Program-made: the position numbers and the translations under genes
Shown here: positions 47,929-56,480 of the stretch, piece after piece
Layout: every line of letters begins with the position of its first letter
Position numbering within the stretch: the stretch's first letter is position 1
The notes under the pieces: model-generated
Told to the model about the DNA's origin: nothing
Database searches by the model: none
Seen by the model: only the letters and a program-made list of their open reading frames with translations
Source: CALBPI01 sp038529355
Lineage (GTDB): Bacteria > Pseudomonadota > Gammaproteobacteria > Steroidobacterales > Woeseiaceae
Assembly: GCA_038529355.1 (NCBI GenBank)
Contig: JBCBDU010000003.1
Coordinates: 62,001-126,000 of the forward strand
DNA: 64,000 nt
Reading direction: 5' to 3'

Positions 47929-48441
47929 GTGCGAAAGATCGACGTGATCAACGAATGGGTAGGTCGCGCTGTTGCCTGGCTGACGCTCGCGATGGTCATC
48001 AACACGGTCATCATCATTGTCGGACGGGATCTGTTTGGCTTCGGTCGCATCTGGTTGCAGGAGCTGACGACGTGGATGCATGCCAGCGTCTTCCTGCTGG
48101 GTGCTGCCTATACATTGCGCCACGACGAACACGTACGCGTCGATGTGTTTTACGGTAAATTTTCGGCGCGCGGCAAAGCGTGGGTCGACTTGCTCGGCAC
48201 GTTGTTGCTGCTGATGCCGGTGTGTGCGCTGATCCTGATGTCATCGTGGGAATACGTCTTCGGTCCGCGCGGCAGCTGGGTTAGTCTGGAATCGTCCTCG
48301 CAATCGGGCGGTCTGCCGTACCCGGCCTTTCCGCTGCTCAAGACGTTCATGCTGGCAATGCCGGTGTTGCTGCTCGTGCAGGGGCTCACCAATGCAGCGC
48401 GCGCTGCACGCACGATCATGCGTCGCGGAGCACCGTCGTGA
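47929..48441 (+). CDS. TRAP transporter small membrane subunit (DctQ)
   Basis: This is the four-helix small permease subunit of a tripartite ATP-independent transporter. It is 170 residues from a GTG at 47929, 2 bases after the trkH stop. Helices lie at about 12-33, 47-65, 85-106 and 138-157. The conserved LQELTTWMHASVFLLGAAY and HVRVDVFY are DctQ signatures. The stop overlaps the dctM start (GTGA). The imported solute is unknown; the linked kinase/PLP fusion suggests an amino alcohol or amino acid derivative. Confidence 0.9.
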   Translation: MRKIDVINEWVGRAVAWLTLAMVINTVIIIVGRDLFGFGRIWLQELTTWMHASVFLLGAAYTLRHDEHVRVDVFYGKFSARGKAWVDLLGTLLLLMPVCALILMSSWEYVFGPRGSWVSLESSSQSGGLPYPAFPLLKTFMLAMPVLLLVQGLTNAARAARTIMRRGAPS

Positions 48442-49814
48442 GTGTGGTTGCACTCGCGCTATTCATCGCCGCCATTGGCGTCTTGCTGACCGGCTTCCCG
48501 GTCGCATTTTCATTGGCCGGCACAGCACTGCTGTTCGCGCTGGGTGGCGTTGCGTTCGGCGTCTTCGATATGACGTTCCTCAGCAGCATACCGAACCGGC
48601 TGTTCGGCATCATGGGCAACGACACGCTGGTGGCGGTGCCGCTGTTTGTGTTCATGGGGATCACGCTCGAGCGAGCGCGCATTGCCGAGTCGCTGCTCGA
48701 TGCGCTAACTAGTCTGTTTGGCCAGCGTAGCGGTGGCCTTGGCATCGCGGTGCTCGTTGTCGGCATGCTGCTGGCTGCGAGCACCGGCATTGTCGGCGCA
48801 ACGGTCGTCACGATGGGCTTGCTGTCACTGCCAACGATGATCAAACGCGGTTATTCACCGGCCATTGCAACCGGCACCATCTGCGCCTCGGGCACACTCG
48901 GTCAGATCATTCCGCCGTCAATTGTGCTGGTGTTGCTAGGCGACGTGCTGTCGTCGGCGTATCAACAAGCACAATTGGCGCAGGGTAACTTCAGCCCGAA
49001 GACGGTCTCGGTGGGTGATCTGTTTGCTGGCGCGCTGCTGCCCGGCGTAACACTGGTCGGGCTGTATCTGGTGTGGCTGCTGATCGTTGCGTGGCGCAAT
49101 CCCGACAGCATGCCGCCGCCCGAGCAGACGGAAGACACACCGGCGATCACAGCAGCGCAAGTCATCAAGGCACTGCTCGCGCCGTTGCTGCTGATCACGG
49201 CCGTGCTTGGCGCGATACTGAGCGGCAAGGCAACGCCAACCGAAGCCGCCGGTGTTGGCGCAGCCGGCGCATTGATCCTCGCTTTGCTGCGAGGCGCGCT
49301 GGACGGCGATGCGCTGCGCGACATCATGCAACGCACGACGCGGGTGACTTGCATGGTATTCATGATTCTCATCGGCGCCTCAGTGTTCGCGCTGGTGTTC
49401 CGTGGCTACGATGGCGATGTCGCGGTGCACGAGTTGCTGACGCAATTGCCAGGTGGCGTGGTCGGTGCGTTCGTCGTCGTGATGCTGGTGATGTTCGTGC
49501 TCGGCTTCGTGCTCGACTTCATCGAAATTACGTTCGTCGTTGTGCCGATTGTTGGCCCGGTGCTGCTGGCGATGGGCCTGGACCCCGTGTGGTTGGGCGT
49601 CATGATCGCGATAAACCTGCAGACGTCGTTTTTGACGCCACCGTTTGGCTTTGCGCTGTTTTACTTGCGCGGTGTTGCGCCGGCGTCAATCAAGACAACC
49701 GATATTTATCGTGGCGTCATGCCATTCATTGCGATTCAGCTGCTGATGTTAGGCGTGCTGGCGGCATTCCCGGCACTGGCCACGTGGCTGCCAAATCTTA
49801 TCTACGGAGCCTGA
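48438..49814 (+). CDS. TRAP transporter large permease subunit (DctM)
   Basis: This Na+-coupled translocation subunit has 458 residues and about 12-13 transmembrane helices. Family features: GFPVAFSLAGTALLFA at the start, GILASSTGIVGATV-like LAASTGIVGATV, ASGTLGQIIPPSIVLVLLG, and the C-terminal half with NLQTSFLTPPFGFALFYL. It uses a GTG start overlapping dctQ. The kinase-peptidase-PLP fusion follows only 6 bases downstream. A candidate solute-binding partner is encoded on the other strand at 56.5 kb. Confidence 0.95.
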   Translation: MSVVALALFIAAIGVLLTGFPVAFSLAGTALLFALGGVAFGVFDMTFLSSIPNRLFGIMGNDTLVAVPLFVFMGITLERARIAESLLDALTSLFGQRSGGLGIAVLVVGMLLAASTGIVGATVVTMGLLSLPTMIKRGYSPAIATGTICASGTLGQIIPPSIVLVLLGDVLSSAYQQAQLAQGNFSPKTVSVGDLFAGALLPGVTLVGLYLVWLLIVAWRNPDSMPPPEQTEDTPAITAAQVIKALLAPLLLITAVLGAILSGKATPTEAAGVGAAGALILALLRGALDGDALRDIMQRTTRVTCMVFMILIGASVFALVFRGYDGDVAVHELLTQLPGGVVGAFVVVMLVMFVLGFVLDFIEITFVVVPIVGPVLLAMGLDPVWLGVMIAINLQTSFLTPPFGFALFYLRGVAPASIKTTDIYRGVMPFIAIQLLMLGVLAAFPALATWLPNLIYGA

Positions 49815-49820
49815 TCTGCG

Positions 49821-52800
49821 GTGTCGACTTCATCCGATAGCTTCTGGCAAGTGCAGCTCAAAACGCTGTATCCGGACAGCGGCACGCTGACCCAACTGGA
49901 CGGTGAGCTGGATCTGAATTTTTGCGATGCGCACGCTGTCTACAAAGTGATGCGAGAAGACTGCGACGCCGCATTGGTCGATATGCAATGCGCAGTGCTG
50001 ACGCATCTGGCTGGGACTGCGGTACCCGTCTCCGCCATCGTGCTTACGGCGACCGGCAAGCACTTTGACACGATCACCGACGAGAACGGCGACGACAGAC
50101 TCGTCTGGGCGCAACGCCGCCTGCCCGGGATGCCTGCGCAACGCATCTCGCCGATCAGCGATGCAATGCTGGAACGAATCGGCCAACACGTCGCGCAATT
50201 GCACGACGCGCTGGCGACATTCGATCACGCGGCGCTAGACCGGCGATTCGAATGGCATCCCCTGCAAGCAACTGGCGTTTTCAAATCAGCGCAGTCGTTG
50301 CACATACACACCGACGGCGAGCTGATCGCACGCATCGCACATGACATTGCGACGCCGGCTGTCGCGCAATTACAGACGCTGCCGCAGCAGGCACTGCATA
50401 ACGACCTGAATGACTGTAACTTGCTTGCGCTGCCGCAAGCGAACGCGACAGCAACGTGGAGCGGCGTTATCGATTTTGGCGATACGTGCCGCGGCCCGGT
50501 GATCAGCGACGTGGCGAATGTTTGCGCATACTTCATGATCAATGCGGCGCGGCCGTTCGATGCGATGGCTGCGATTGTGCGTGGCTACGGCGCTTCACAA
50601 ACACTGTCGCGCGCAGAAGCGCAGCTGCTGTGGCCGCTGATTCTGAGCCGCCTGTGCGTTAGCGCCATCGTTGCGCACAACGCGGTCGTGAGTGGTCGTG
50701 ATGATCCGTACCTGCAGATCTCGCAAGCCGCCTTGCTAGACTTCCTGCGCACCCATGCTGACACCGATCCCGCTCGCGTATTGCAACAAATCTGCATGGC
50801 GGCTGGCGTCGACAATGGCAGCGCCGACGTCCTGCAATGGATCGCCGCGCAACGCGACAGCGTCCACCCTATCTTCGGATTGCCGCTGGATGATGCGCCG
50901 ATTCTGGATCTGTCCGTGTGTGGCGACGACAGCACGGATGATCCGCTACAGCCGGACATGGCAGACATCGAACGTGCTGTGCAGCGACTGCAGGGCGGTG
51001 ATCCGACGCGACCGGTACTGGGTTGCTACGGCGAGCCTCGCCTTATTTATGGCGCGCCGTTTTTCTGGCAAGACGCACACCCGGCAAGCGACCGCCGTAC
51101 GGTGCACATCGCGATTGATGTGTTTCTGCCGACAGGCACCGATGTGCGTGCACCGCTCGATGCACAGGTGCATTCGGCGCAGGTATGTGATGCGCAGTTC
51201 GACTACGGCGGTTTGATTGTGCTGCGACATGAGACCACCGCCGGTGATCACTTTTTCACGCTCTACGGACACCTGACGCATGCCAGCGCCGCGGCGTTGC
51301 GCGTCGGTCAACCGATCGCCGCAGGCGAAGTCTTTGCGCAACTCGGCGCACCGCAGGAGAACGGCGGTTGGCCACCCCATGTTCACTTCCAGCTCGGCCT
51401 GACGGATCGACCCGGCTCTGAGTGGCCAGGCGTCGTCGACCCTGACGAGTGGTCATTCATGCGGCATGTGTTTCCCGATCCGGCGCCGCTGCTGGGCCTG
51501 CCCGACGCGCACGCAACGCCGCCGGCAACCGATGTCGGCGTCTTAGAGGCACAGCGACAGCAACACGCACCCGCCAACCTTAAAACGTCATACCAAACGC
51601 CGCTGACCATCGCGCGCGGCTGGCGTTCGTTGTTGTTCGATCTTGACGGGCGCACGTATCTGGACGCATACAACAACGTGCCACACGTTGGCCATGCACA
51701 TCCGCAGGTGCGGCGTGCCATCGACCGGCAACTGCGGCTGGTGAACACCAACTCGCGCTACTTGCAGCCTATCCACGGTGACTACATGGCGAAACTGGCG
51801 GCGCTGTTGCCCGACCCGCTCGATATGTGCTTCTTGGTGAACTCAGGCAGCGAAGCCAATGAACTGGCGCTGCGTCTGGCCCGCGCGCATACCGGCCGCA
51901 AAGAAACGCTGGCTCTGCGCGACGGCTATCACGGGCACACGGTGGCAACGATCGACATCAGCCATTACAAATTCGCAGGTCCGGGCGGCGCCGGCAAAAC
52001 GGACTGGGTGCATCTGATCGACAACCCGGATGTATTCCGCGGCAAACATCGCGGTATCGATGCAGGCGATCGCTATGCGCAGGATGTGCAGACGCTGGTC
52101 GACACCTTGGTCGCCAACGGCACCCCGCCCGGCATGCTAATCGCTGAGACGTTCCCGAGCGTTGGCGGTCAGATCGTACCGCCGGCCGGTTATCTGCAAG
52201 GCGTCTACGCAGCGGTGCGAGCGGCGGGCGGTTTGTGCATAGCCGATGAAGTACAGACCGGGCTAGGCCGACTGGGCAAGTACTTTTGGGGGTTTGAGCA
52301 ACAACAGGTGACACCGGACATCGTCGTGATCGGCAAACCGATTGGCAACGGCTATCCGCTCGCGGCCGTCGTGACCACAAAGGAAATCGCGGCCAGTTTC
52401 GATACCGGCATGGAGTTTTTCGCAACGTTCGGCGGATCAAGCGTCAGTTGCGCTGCAGGGATCGCCGTGCTCGACATCATCGAGCAGGAACAGTTATCAG
52501 AACGAGCGAGCATCGTTGGCGCTCACTTGCTGCAAGGCTTGTCTGAGCTGGCGACGCGATTCCCGTTGTTGGCGGACGTGCGCGGTTTGGGTTTGTTTAT
52601 CGGCGTCGAGATTGCTGATGCTGCGCGCAACCCACTGCCGGCAGAGACCAGCTACATCGTCGAGCGCCTGCGCGAGCGGCGCATCCTGATCGGCAGCGAC
52701 GGTCCTGATCACAATGTGCTGAAAATTCGGCCGCCACTCGTGTTCAGCGAGCAGGACGCCGACTATCTGTTGGCCGCGCTAGGCGATGTATTAAACGAGT

Positions 52801-52823
52801 CGGCGTTGGCGCAGTGGCACTAG
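49821..52823 (+). CDS. Fusion protein: APH-type kinase, M23 (LytM) domain, class III PLP aminotransferase/phospho-lyase
   Basis: This 1000-residue protein has three modules. (1) APH/choline-kinase fold, about 10-340: Brenner motif LHNDLNDCN with catalytic Asp195 and IDFGD with Asp218. (2) M23/LytM domain, about 400-560: zinc motif HIAID (His429, Asp433), YGHLTH (His484) and HVHF (His520, His522), so ligands look intact. (3) Class III PLP domain, about 575-1000: NSGSEANELALRLAR, DGYHGHTVATID, IADEVQTGLGRLG and Schiff-base Lys839 in VIGKPIGNG. Animal relatives of modules 1 and 3 are hydroxylysine kinase and the ethanolamine-phosphate/phosphohydroxylysine phospho-lyases. A kinase-then-phospho-lyase reaction on an imported amino alcohol is inferred. 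There is no signal peptide, so the LytM module would be cytosolic. GTG start; TRAP genes directly upstream. Confidence 0.88.
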   Translation: MSTSSDSFWQVQLKTLYPDSGTLTQLDGELDLNFCDAHAVYKVMREDCDAALVDMQCAVLTHLAGTAVPVSAIVLTATGKHFDTITDENGDDRLVWAQRRLPGMPAQRISPISDAMLERIGQHVAQLHDALATFDHAALDRRFEWHPLQATGVFKSAQSLHIHTDGELIARIAHDIATPAVAQLQTLPQQALHNDLNDCNLLALPQANATATWSGVIDFGDTCRGPVISDVANVCAYFMINAARPFDAMAAIVRGYGASQTLSRAEAQLLWPLILSRLCVSAIVAHNAVVSGRDDPYLQISQAALLDFLRTHADTDPARVLQQICMAAGVDNGSADVLQWIAAQRDSVHPIFGLPLDDAPILDLSVCGDDSTDDPLQPDMADIERAVQRLQGGDPTRPVLGCYGEPRLIYGAPFFWQDAHPASDRRTVHIAIDVFLPTGTDVRAPLDAQVHSAQVCDAQFDYGGLIVLRHETTAGDHFFTLYGHLTHASAAALRVGQPIAAGEVFAQLGAPQENGGWPPHVHFQLGLTDRPGSEWPGVVDPDEWSFMRHVFPDPAPLLGLPDAHATPPATDVGVLEAQRQQHAPANLKTSYQTPLTIARGWRSLLFDLDGRTYLDAYNNVPHVGHAHPQVRRAIDRQLRLVNTNSRYLQPIHGDYMAKLAALLPDPLDMCFLVNSGSEANELALRLARAHTGRKETLALRDGYHGHTVATIDISHYKFAGPGGAGKTDWVHLIDNPDVFRGKHRGIDAGDRYAQDVQTLVDTLVANGTPPGMLIAETFPSVGGQIVPPAGYLQGVYAAVRAAGGLCIADEVQTGLGRLGKYFWGFEQQQVTPDIVVIGKPIGNGYPLAAVVTTKEIAASFDTGMEFFATFGGSSVSCAAGIAVLDIIEQEQLSERASIVGAHLLQGLSELATRFPLLADVRGLGLFIGVEIADAARNPLPAETSYIVERLRERRILIGSDGPDHNVLKIRPPLVFSEQDADYLLAALGDVLNESALAQWH

Positions 52824-52988
52824 CCGCGAGGGTTCACGATAGAACGTGCGATGCGCACTTTGTGCTCGTCAACCGATCATGTTGGCGATTGCTTGTCGGT
52901 TAGCCACACTTCATCACTCTCGAAGTGCTGTAGACCGGACGGCTCGAGAACCACAACGATCACTAACCACTGGTGTCGTAGCGTGGGT

Positions 52989-54221
52989 CTACTCCGTCGC
53001 CATCAATTGCAGCATCGCTGCGAGCATTGCCTCAGTACCGACCGCAATCGCCGCATCATCGCCGACGAAATCCGGACTGTGCGGAAACCCGACCGTGCCG
53101 GCTGCCGGATTGTTCACGCCCAGCATGTACATGACGCCAGGCACGGCTTTTTGAAACGACCCGAAGTCCTCGCTGAATGCCGGTATGACGCCGGGCGTTG
53201 GAATCAGCTTAACGTCCGATGCACGCTTTTTGATGCCCTGCGAGGCGAGCGCGAGTAGTTCGGCATCATTGTTAACGCCTTCCAAGGCCTGGCTGAATGC
53301 AATTGTTGCGGTGATCCCTTCAACGTCGACGGCCTCGACTGAGCGCGTCAGTCGCTCTTGAACCTTAGGTCGCTCGCTTAACCCTGCTGACATGACGAAT
53401 GCACTGACGATGACGTTTGTGTTCTCCGCCTCCGTCCGCGGCAAGAAATCGATAAAGACAAACGGCTCGGTTTGAAAGGACAGCATGGTGTCCAAAGTGA
53501 TGTTGCCGTTTGCGGCAATTGCCGCCGTCACCTCGTTCACCGCGCGTTCGAGATCACCGGAACCCGACAGAGTGACTTCAATCCGCGTGCGGCCAGCCAG
53601 CATGCCGTCCGGCAGCGCTGTCAGCGTCCCGATATCGAACGGCGCAACATGTACGGCGAAAATTGCGTCGGGCAGCTGATCTGCAAAGACATCGTCGGCC
53701 AGCATGTCTTCAGCACCGACGCCCGCCTCCTCGGCAGGCTGGAAGATCAACATGACCTTACCGGGCAACTCGGTTTGAATGGCCGCGAAGCCTGCGGCAA
53801 GCCCGATACCAATCGTGGAATGAATGTCATGGCCACACGTGTGATGCACGCCTTCCACTTGCGAGCGATAACTGACGGGATCGATCGCATCGCCGGATAC
53901 CGCATCCATATCTGCCCGAAACGCGATCAGCGGGCCGTCCTTTTGCCCCTGTAACGTCGCCACCACGCCATAGCCGCCCACACCCGATCTGACATCGAAA
54001 CCCAATGCGGTCAGTGCGTCGGCAATTTTTGCTGATGTGCGTTGTTCATTGCCGGCCAGTTCGGGGAAGCGATGCAGATCATGACGAAACGCAATCAGAT
54101 CTGCTTTGGCTTGCACCACCGCGGCCATTGCGTCTTCGTGCAATGACGACGGGGATTCAGCGGCCTTGCAGGCGGTGAGCGCGACAACTATGGCGACTGC
54201 AATCCAGCGGACTAGACACAT
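52989..54221 (-). CDS. M20D-family amidohydrolase, lipoprotein
   Basis: This zinc/manganese amidohydrolase of the IAA-amino acid hydrolase/N-acyl-amino acid hydrolase group has 410 residues. The N-terminal signal with lipobox ALTACK (Cys about 18) places it on a membrane facing the periplasm, unusual for this mainly cytosolic family. Metal ligands are in HTCGHDIHS and PAEEAGVGAEDM, with a later His in VHVAPFD, and FSEDFG near the C-terminus. The catalytic N-terminal HRFPELAGNE is typical. It would cleave N-acyl amino acids or similar amides; the substrate is not readable. It converges on the fusion gene and follows the SnoaL-like gene by 32 bases. Confidence 0.88.
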   Translation of the reverse strand: MCLVRWIAVAIVVALTACKAAESPSSLHEDAMAAVVQAKADLIAFRHDLHRFPELAGNEQRTSAKIADALTALGFDVRSGVGGYGVVATLQGQKDGPLIAFRADMDAVSGDAIDPVSYRSQVEGVHHTCGHDIHSTIGIGLAAGFAAIQTELPGKVMLIFQPAEEAGVGAEDMLADDVFADQLPDAIFAVHVAPFDIGTLTALPDGMLAGRTRIEVTLSGSGDLERAVNEVTAAIAANGNITLDTMLSFQTEPFVFIDFLPRTEAENTNVIVSAFVMSAGLSERPKVQERLTRSVEAVDVEGITATIAFSQALEGVNNDAELLALASQGIKKRASDVKLIPTPGVIPAFSEDFGSFQKAVPGVMYMLGVNNPAAGTVGFPHSPDFVGDDAAIAVGTEAMLAAMLQLMATE

Positions 54222-54253
54222 AGCAAAGCTCCAGATGCTCGACGACCGAACAA

Positions 54254-54688
54254 CTATTTTTCCGTCGGGAAGTAATACACGCGCTTGATCAGCGAACCAG
54301 AAAATTCATAGACCGATAAACTGCGCTGCGTTTGCAGGCCGCTATCGGTCTCATAGCTAGCTTCCTCCAGCGCCGACACTCGGTCCGCTGTCGAGAAGAC
54401 ATGTACAAGTCGTGACTTGCAACTGGTGCAGGATGCGAAGTAATCGGTCATGCCGCTGCGCAATTGCGCCTTGCCGCTCGCCTCAACCGCGATGTCGTCA
54501 CCATCGACGCTGAGCCACTGCACATCGTCAGTCACCATCTCGAGCATACGATCCACGTCGTGCGCGTTAAACACCTCGACAAAACGATGGACGATTTGCT
54601 CCGACGTCATTGTGTCGTCGGGATTACCAGCATTCGCCATGCTGGCAAGGGCCCAAACGGTACAAACAAGAAATACGCGCTGCATCAT
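54254..54688 (-). CDS. Secreted SnoaL/NTF2-like protein
   Basis: This 144-residue protein has a cleavable signal peptide (cut after SMANA) and an NTF2-like cone fold. EQIVHRFVEVFNAHDVDRMLE is the typical first helix region, followed by TDDVQWLSVDG. Such folds bind small molecules or act as isomerases; the catalytic residues here cannot be assigned. A Cys pair (CTSCKS) may form a disulfide. Start at the first of two adjacent ATGs (54688); the frame is open further upstream. It is transcribed with the M20 gene. Confidence 0.75.
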   Translation of the reverse strand: MMQRVFLVCTVWALASMANAGNPDDTMTSEQIVHRFVEVFNAHDVDRMLEMVTDDVQWLSVDGDDIAVEASGKAQLRSGMTDYFASCTSCKSRLVHVFSTADRVSALEEASYETDSGLQTQRSLSVYEFSGSLIKRVYYFPTEK

Positions 54689-54903
54689 GGTAACTACCAC
54701 CGAAAAATCGTTATCACGGCAATTTAGCATCATTGCTGCGACACAACTGGCAATTTCGTTGCTCGATCAAGCACTGACAAACGCTGCACGGGGGCAAGTC
54801 ACGTCATCTACACGGGTTCGGAAAACCGATGCATCGTGTTGTTAGTTGTTAGCCGCTCACCTTCTCAGCTCACTATGGAACACACACCGACGACCAACAA
54901 CGG

Positions 54904-55389
54904 TCATTGTGTTTTCATACCAAACGTTGGCCGCCAGATCGCCAACACCACATTCACCACCGCAAGGCTCAGCAAAATGTACAGCGCGGTCCACTCGGCG
55001 CCGAGCAACTCGTTGAGGGTGGCAAGATCCATGTTGCCGTCGACCGCATCTTGCGCGGCACGCTTCGCCGCTTGTGCCGGCCCATCGATACTGGCCAGCG
55101 TCGCTTCGAATATGAGCAGACCACTCAGCGCCTTCAACCACACCCATGGTGCGTTCATGAACGGATAGTGCACGACCATCGCCAGCAAACCGCTGGTCAC
55201 GACGACCACCATCGAGGGCAGAATCATCCACTTCGACACACTCGCGAGGCTTTCGCGCAGCGCAAGATGCTGCGAAACATCCGTAATCTCCGGCGCGAAC
55301 ATCAACACAAGCAGGTACGCCGCAAGACCACCGCCGTAACCGATGCCGGCAATCGAATGCAAAATCTTGACGGCTTTTCGTTTCCACAT
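54904..55389 (-). CDS. DUF2269-like integral membrane protein
   Basis: This 161-residue protein has four hydrophobic helices (about 12-32, 52-72, 81-96 and 132-152). KILHSIAGIGYGGGLAAYLL near the start is like DUF2269 and CopD-like families with a conserved His in helix 1. No heme or metal motif beyond this His is clear. It begins 223 bases upstream of, and divergent from, alkB. It precedes a 170-base gap before the SnoaL-like gene; in this gap I see no gene. Function is unknown. Confidence 0.7.
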   Translation of the reverse strand: MWKRKAVKILHSIAGIGYGGGLAAYLLVLMFAPEITDVSQHLALRESLASVSKWMILPSMVVVVTSGLLAMVVHYPFMNAPWVWLKALSGLLIFEATLASIDGPAQAAKRAAQDAVDGNMDLATLNELLGAEWTALYILLSLAVVNVVLAIWRPTFGMKTQ

Positions 55390-55489
55390 GGCGAAATACT
55401 AACAGTACGCAACGCAGCGTTCAGCGCGATCGGTACTTGCAATCGGCTGCACGGGTGGCGGCTCCTTGACAGCGAATCCGACGTCTCGA

Positions 55490-55552
55490 TTGCTTGTGCA
55501 GGTCATTTGGTTGCTTGCACAAGTCATTCGGTTCCTTGTGCAGGTCGAATGA
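55490..55552. repeat. Three tandem 21-bp imperfect repeats
   Basis: Copies at 55490-55510, 55511-55531 and 55532-55552 share a TT(G/C)CTTG(T/C)(G/A)CA(G/A)GTC pattern, with most differences being transitions. They lie between the divergent DUF2269-like gene and alkB, 61 bases before the alkB ATG. No gene is supported here. Confidence 0.7.
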
Positions 55553-55612
55553 GCTGTTACGCCGACAACATGCGCGATGCAGTCAATCCGGCGCGCTGCT
55601 AGCATGCGACGC

Positions 55613-56257
55613 ATGGATGATTTGTTCCAAGAAGCCAGACCTGACGTCAGCGAAATTGACGACGGTTTGACGCTGTTGAGCGACTACGCAGACACCGCGT
55701 CGCTGCTCGCCGCCCTGCCAGATCTGACCGCGCGGTCCGGGTGGCGGAACATGCAAACACCGGGCGGCAAGACAATCAATGTGGCCGTGACGAATTGCGG
55801 CGACGTCGGCTGGGTATCCGATCGCAGCGGCTATCGTTATCAGGCAACCGATCCGTTAACCAACGCGCCATGGCCAGCGTTACCAGAAGCGTGGAAAACG
55901 GTCGCATCGGCCGCTGCGGCCCGCGCCGGCTTCCAACACTTTGTGCCCAACGTCTGTCTGATTAATCGCTATTTACCCGGCGATCGCATGACCTCACACC
56001 AGGACAAGAATGAGGGCAGCTTCGAGCAGCCGGTCGTGACGATCTCAACTGGCCTGCCGGCAACGTTTCAGGTGTTTGGCGAACAGCGCGGCGGCACGCC
56101 GGTGAACATACCCGTGTACGACGGCGACGTGATGGTGATGGGTGGTGCGGCGCGCCTGTGGTTCCATGGCGTAAAAAAACTCGCAGGGCCGGCGACAGAT
56201 GCCCGACCACACCGCATCAGCCTGACGTTTCGCTACGCGAGCAATATTCGCCGTTAG
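55613..56257 (+). CDS. alkB: Alpha-ketoglutarate-dependent DNA dioxygenase AlkB
   Basis: This Fe(II)/2-oxoglutarate enzyme repairs 1-methyladenine and 3-methylcytosine in DNA. It is 214 residues from the ATG at 55613, matching E. coli AlkB in length and start (MDDLFQEARP). Iron ligands are HQD in RMTSHQDKNE and the His of LWFHGVKKL. 2-oxoglutarate Arg residues are in RISLTFR. The N-terminal substrate lid MQTPGGKTINVAVTNCG is well conserved. An upstream repeat region may carry its promoter. It is a single gene. Confidence 0.95.
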   Translation: MDDLFQEARPDVSEIDDGLTLLSDYADTASLLAALPDLTARSGWRNMQTPGGKTINVAVTNCGDVGWVSDRSGYRYQATDPLTNAPWPALPEAWKTVASAAAARAGFQHFVPNVCLINRYLPGDRMTSHQDKNEGSFEQPVVTISTGLPATFQVFGEQRGGTPVNIPVYDGDVMVMGGAARLWFHGVKKLAGPATDARPHRISLTFRYASNIRR

Positions 56258-56480
56258 CTGGCGTCCTATCAGAGCCGCACAAGTGCGGCCGCACTGGATC
56301 AATCTCACGTTTCGTGACGCAATGTCGATCAAGCGCTAACCACGAAGGTCGACCGCTCGCGCTAAGCCAGCCTCATACGGCGTGCATCGCACGCGTCACT
56401 CGACGCACATCCCACGCGCTCATCCATCGCCGTTAGTCTCACGCGGTGGCCGACGTGCACCATCAGCGGCCTTCGCAACG

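Noticed and set aside
54857..55387. Alternative frame over the DUF2269-like gene
   Set aside because: The other frame has clear transmembrane helices; this one gives a Cys/Arg-rich string.
55490..55552. Short CRISPR array
   Set aside because: The repeats abut with no spacers, are only 21 bases and number three; no cas gene is present.
56258..56480. Terminator or small gene after alkB
   Set aside because: A GCCGCAC/GTGCGGC hairpin exists near 56275-56295 but has no T-run; no convincing coding frame is seen.
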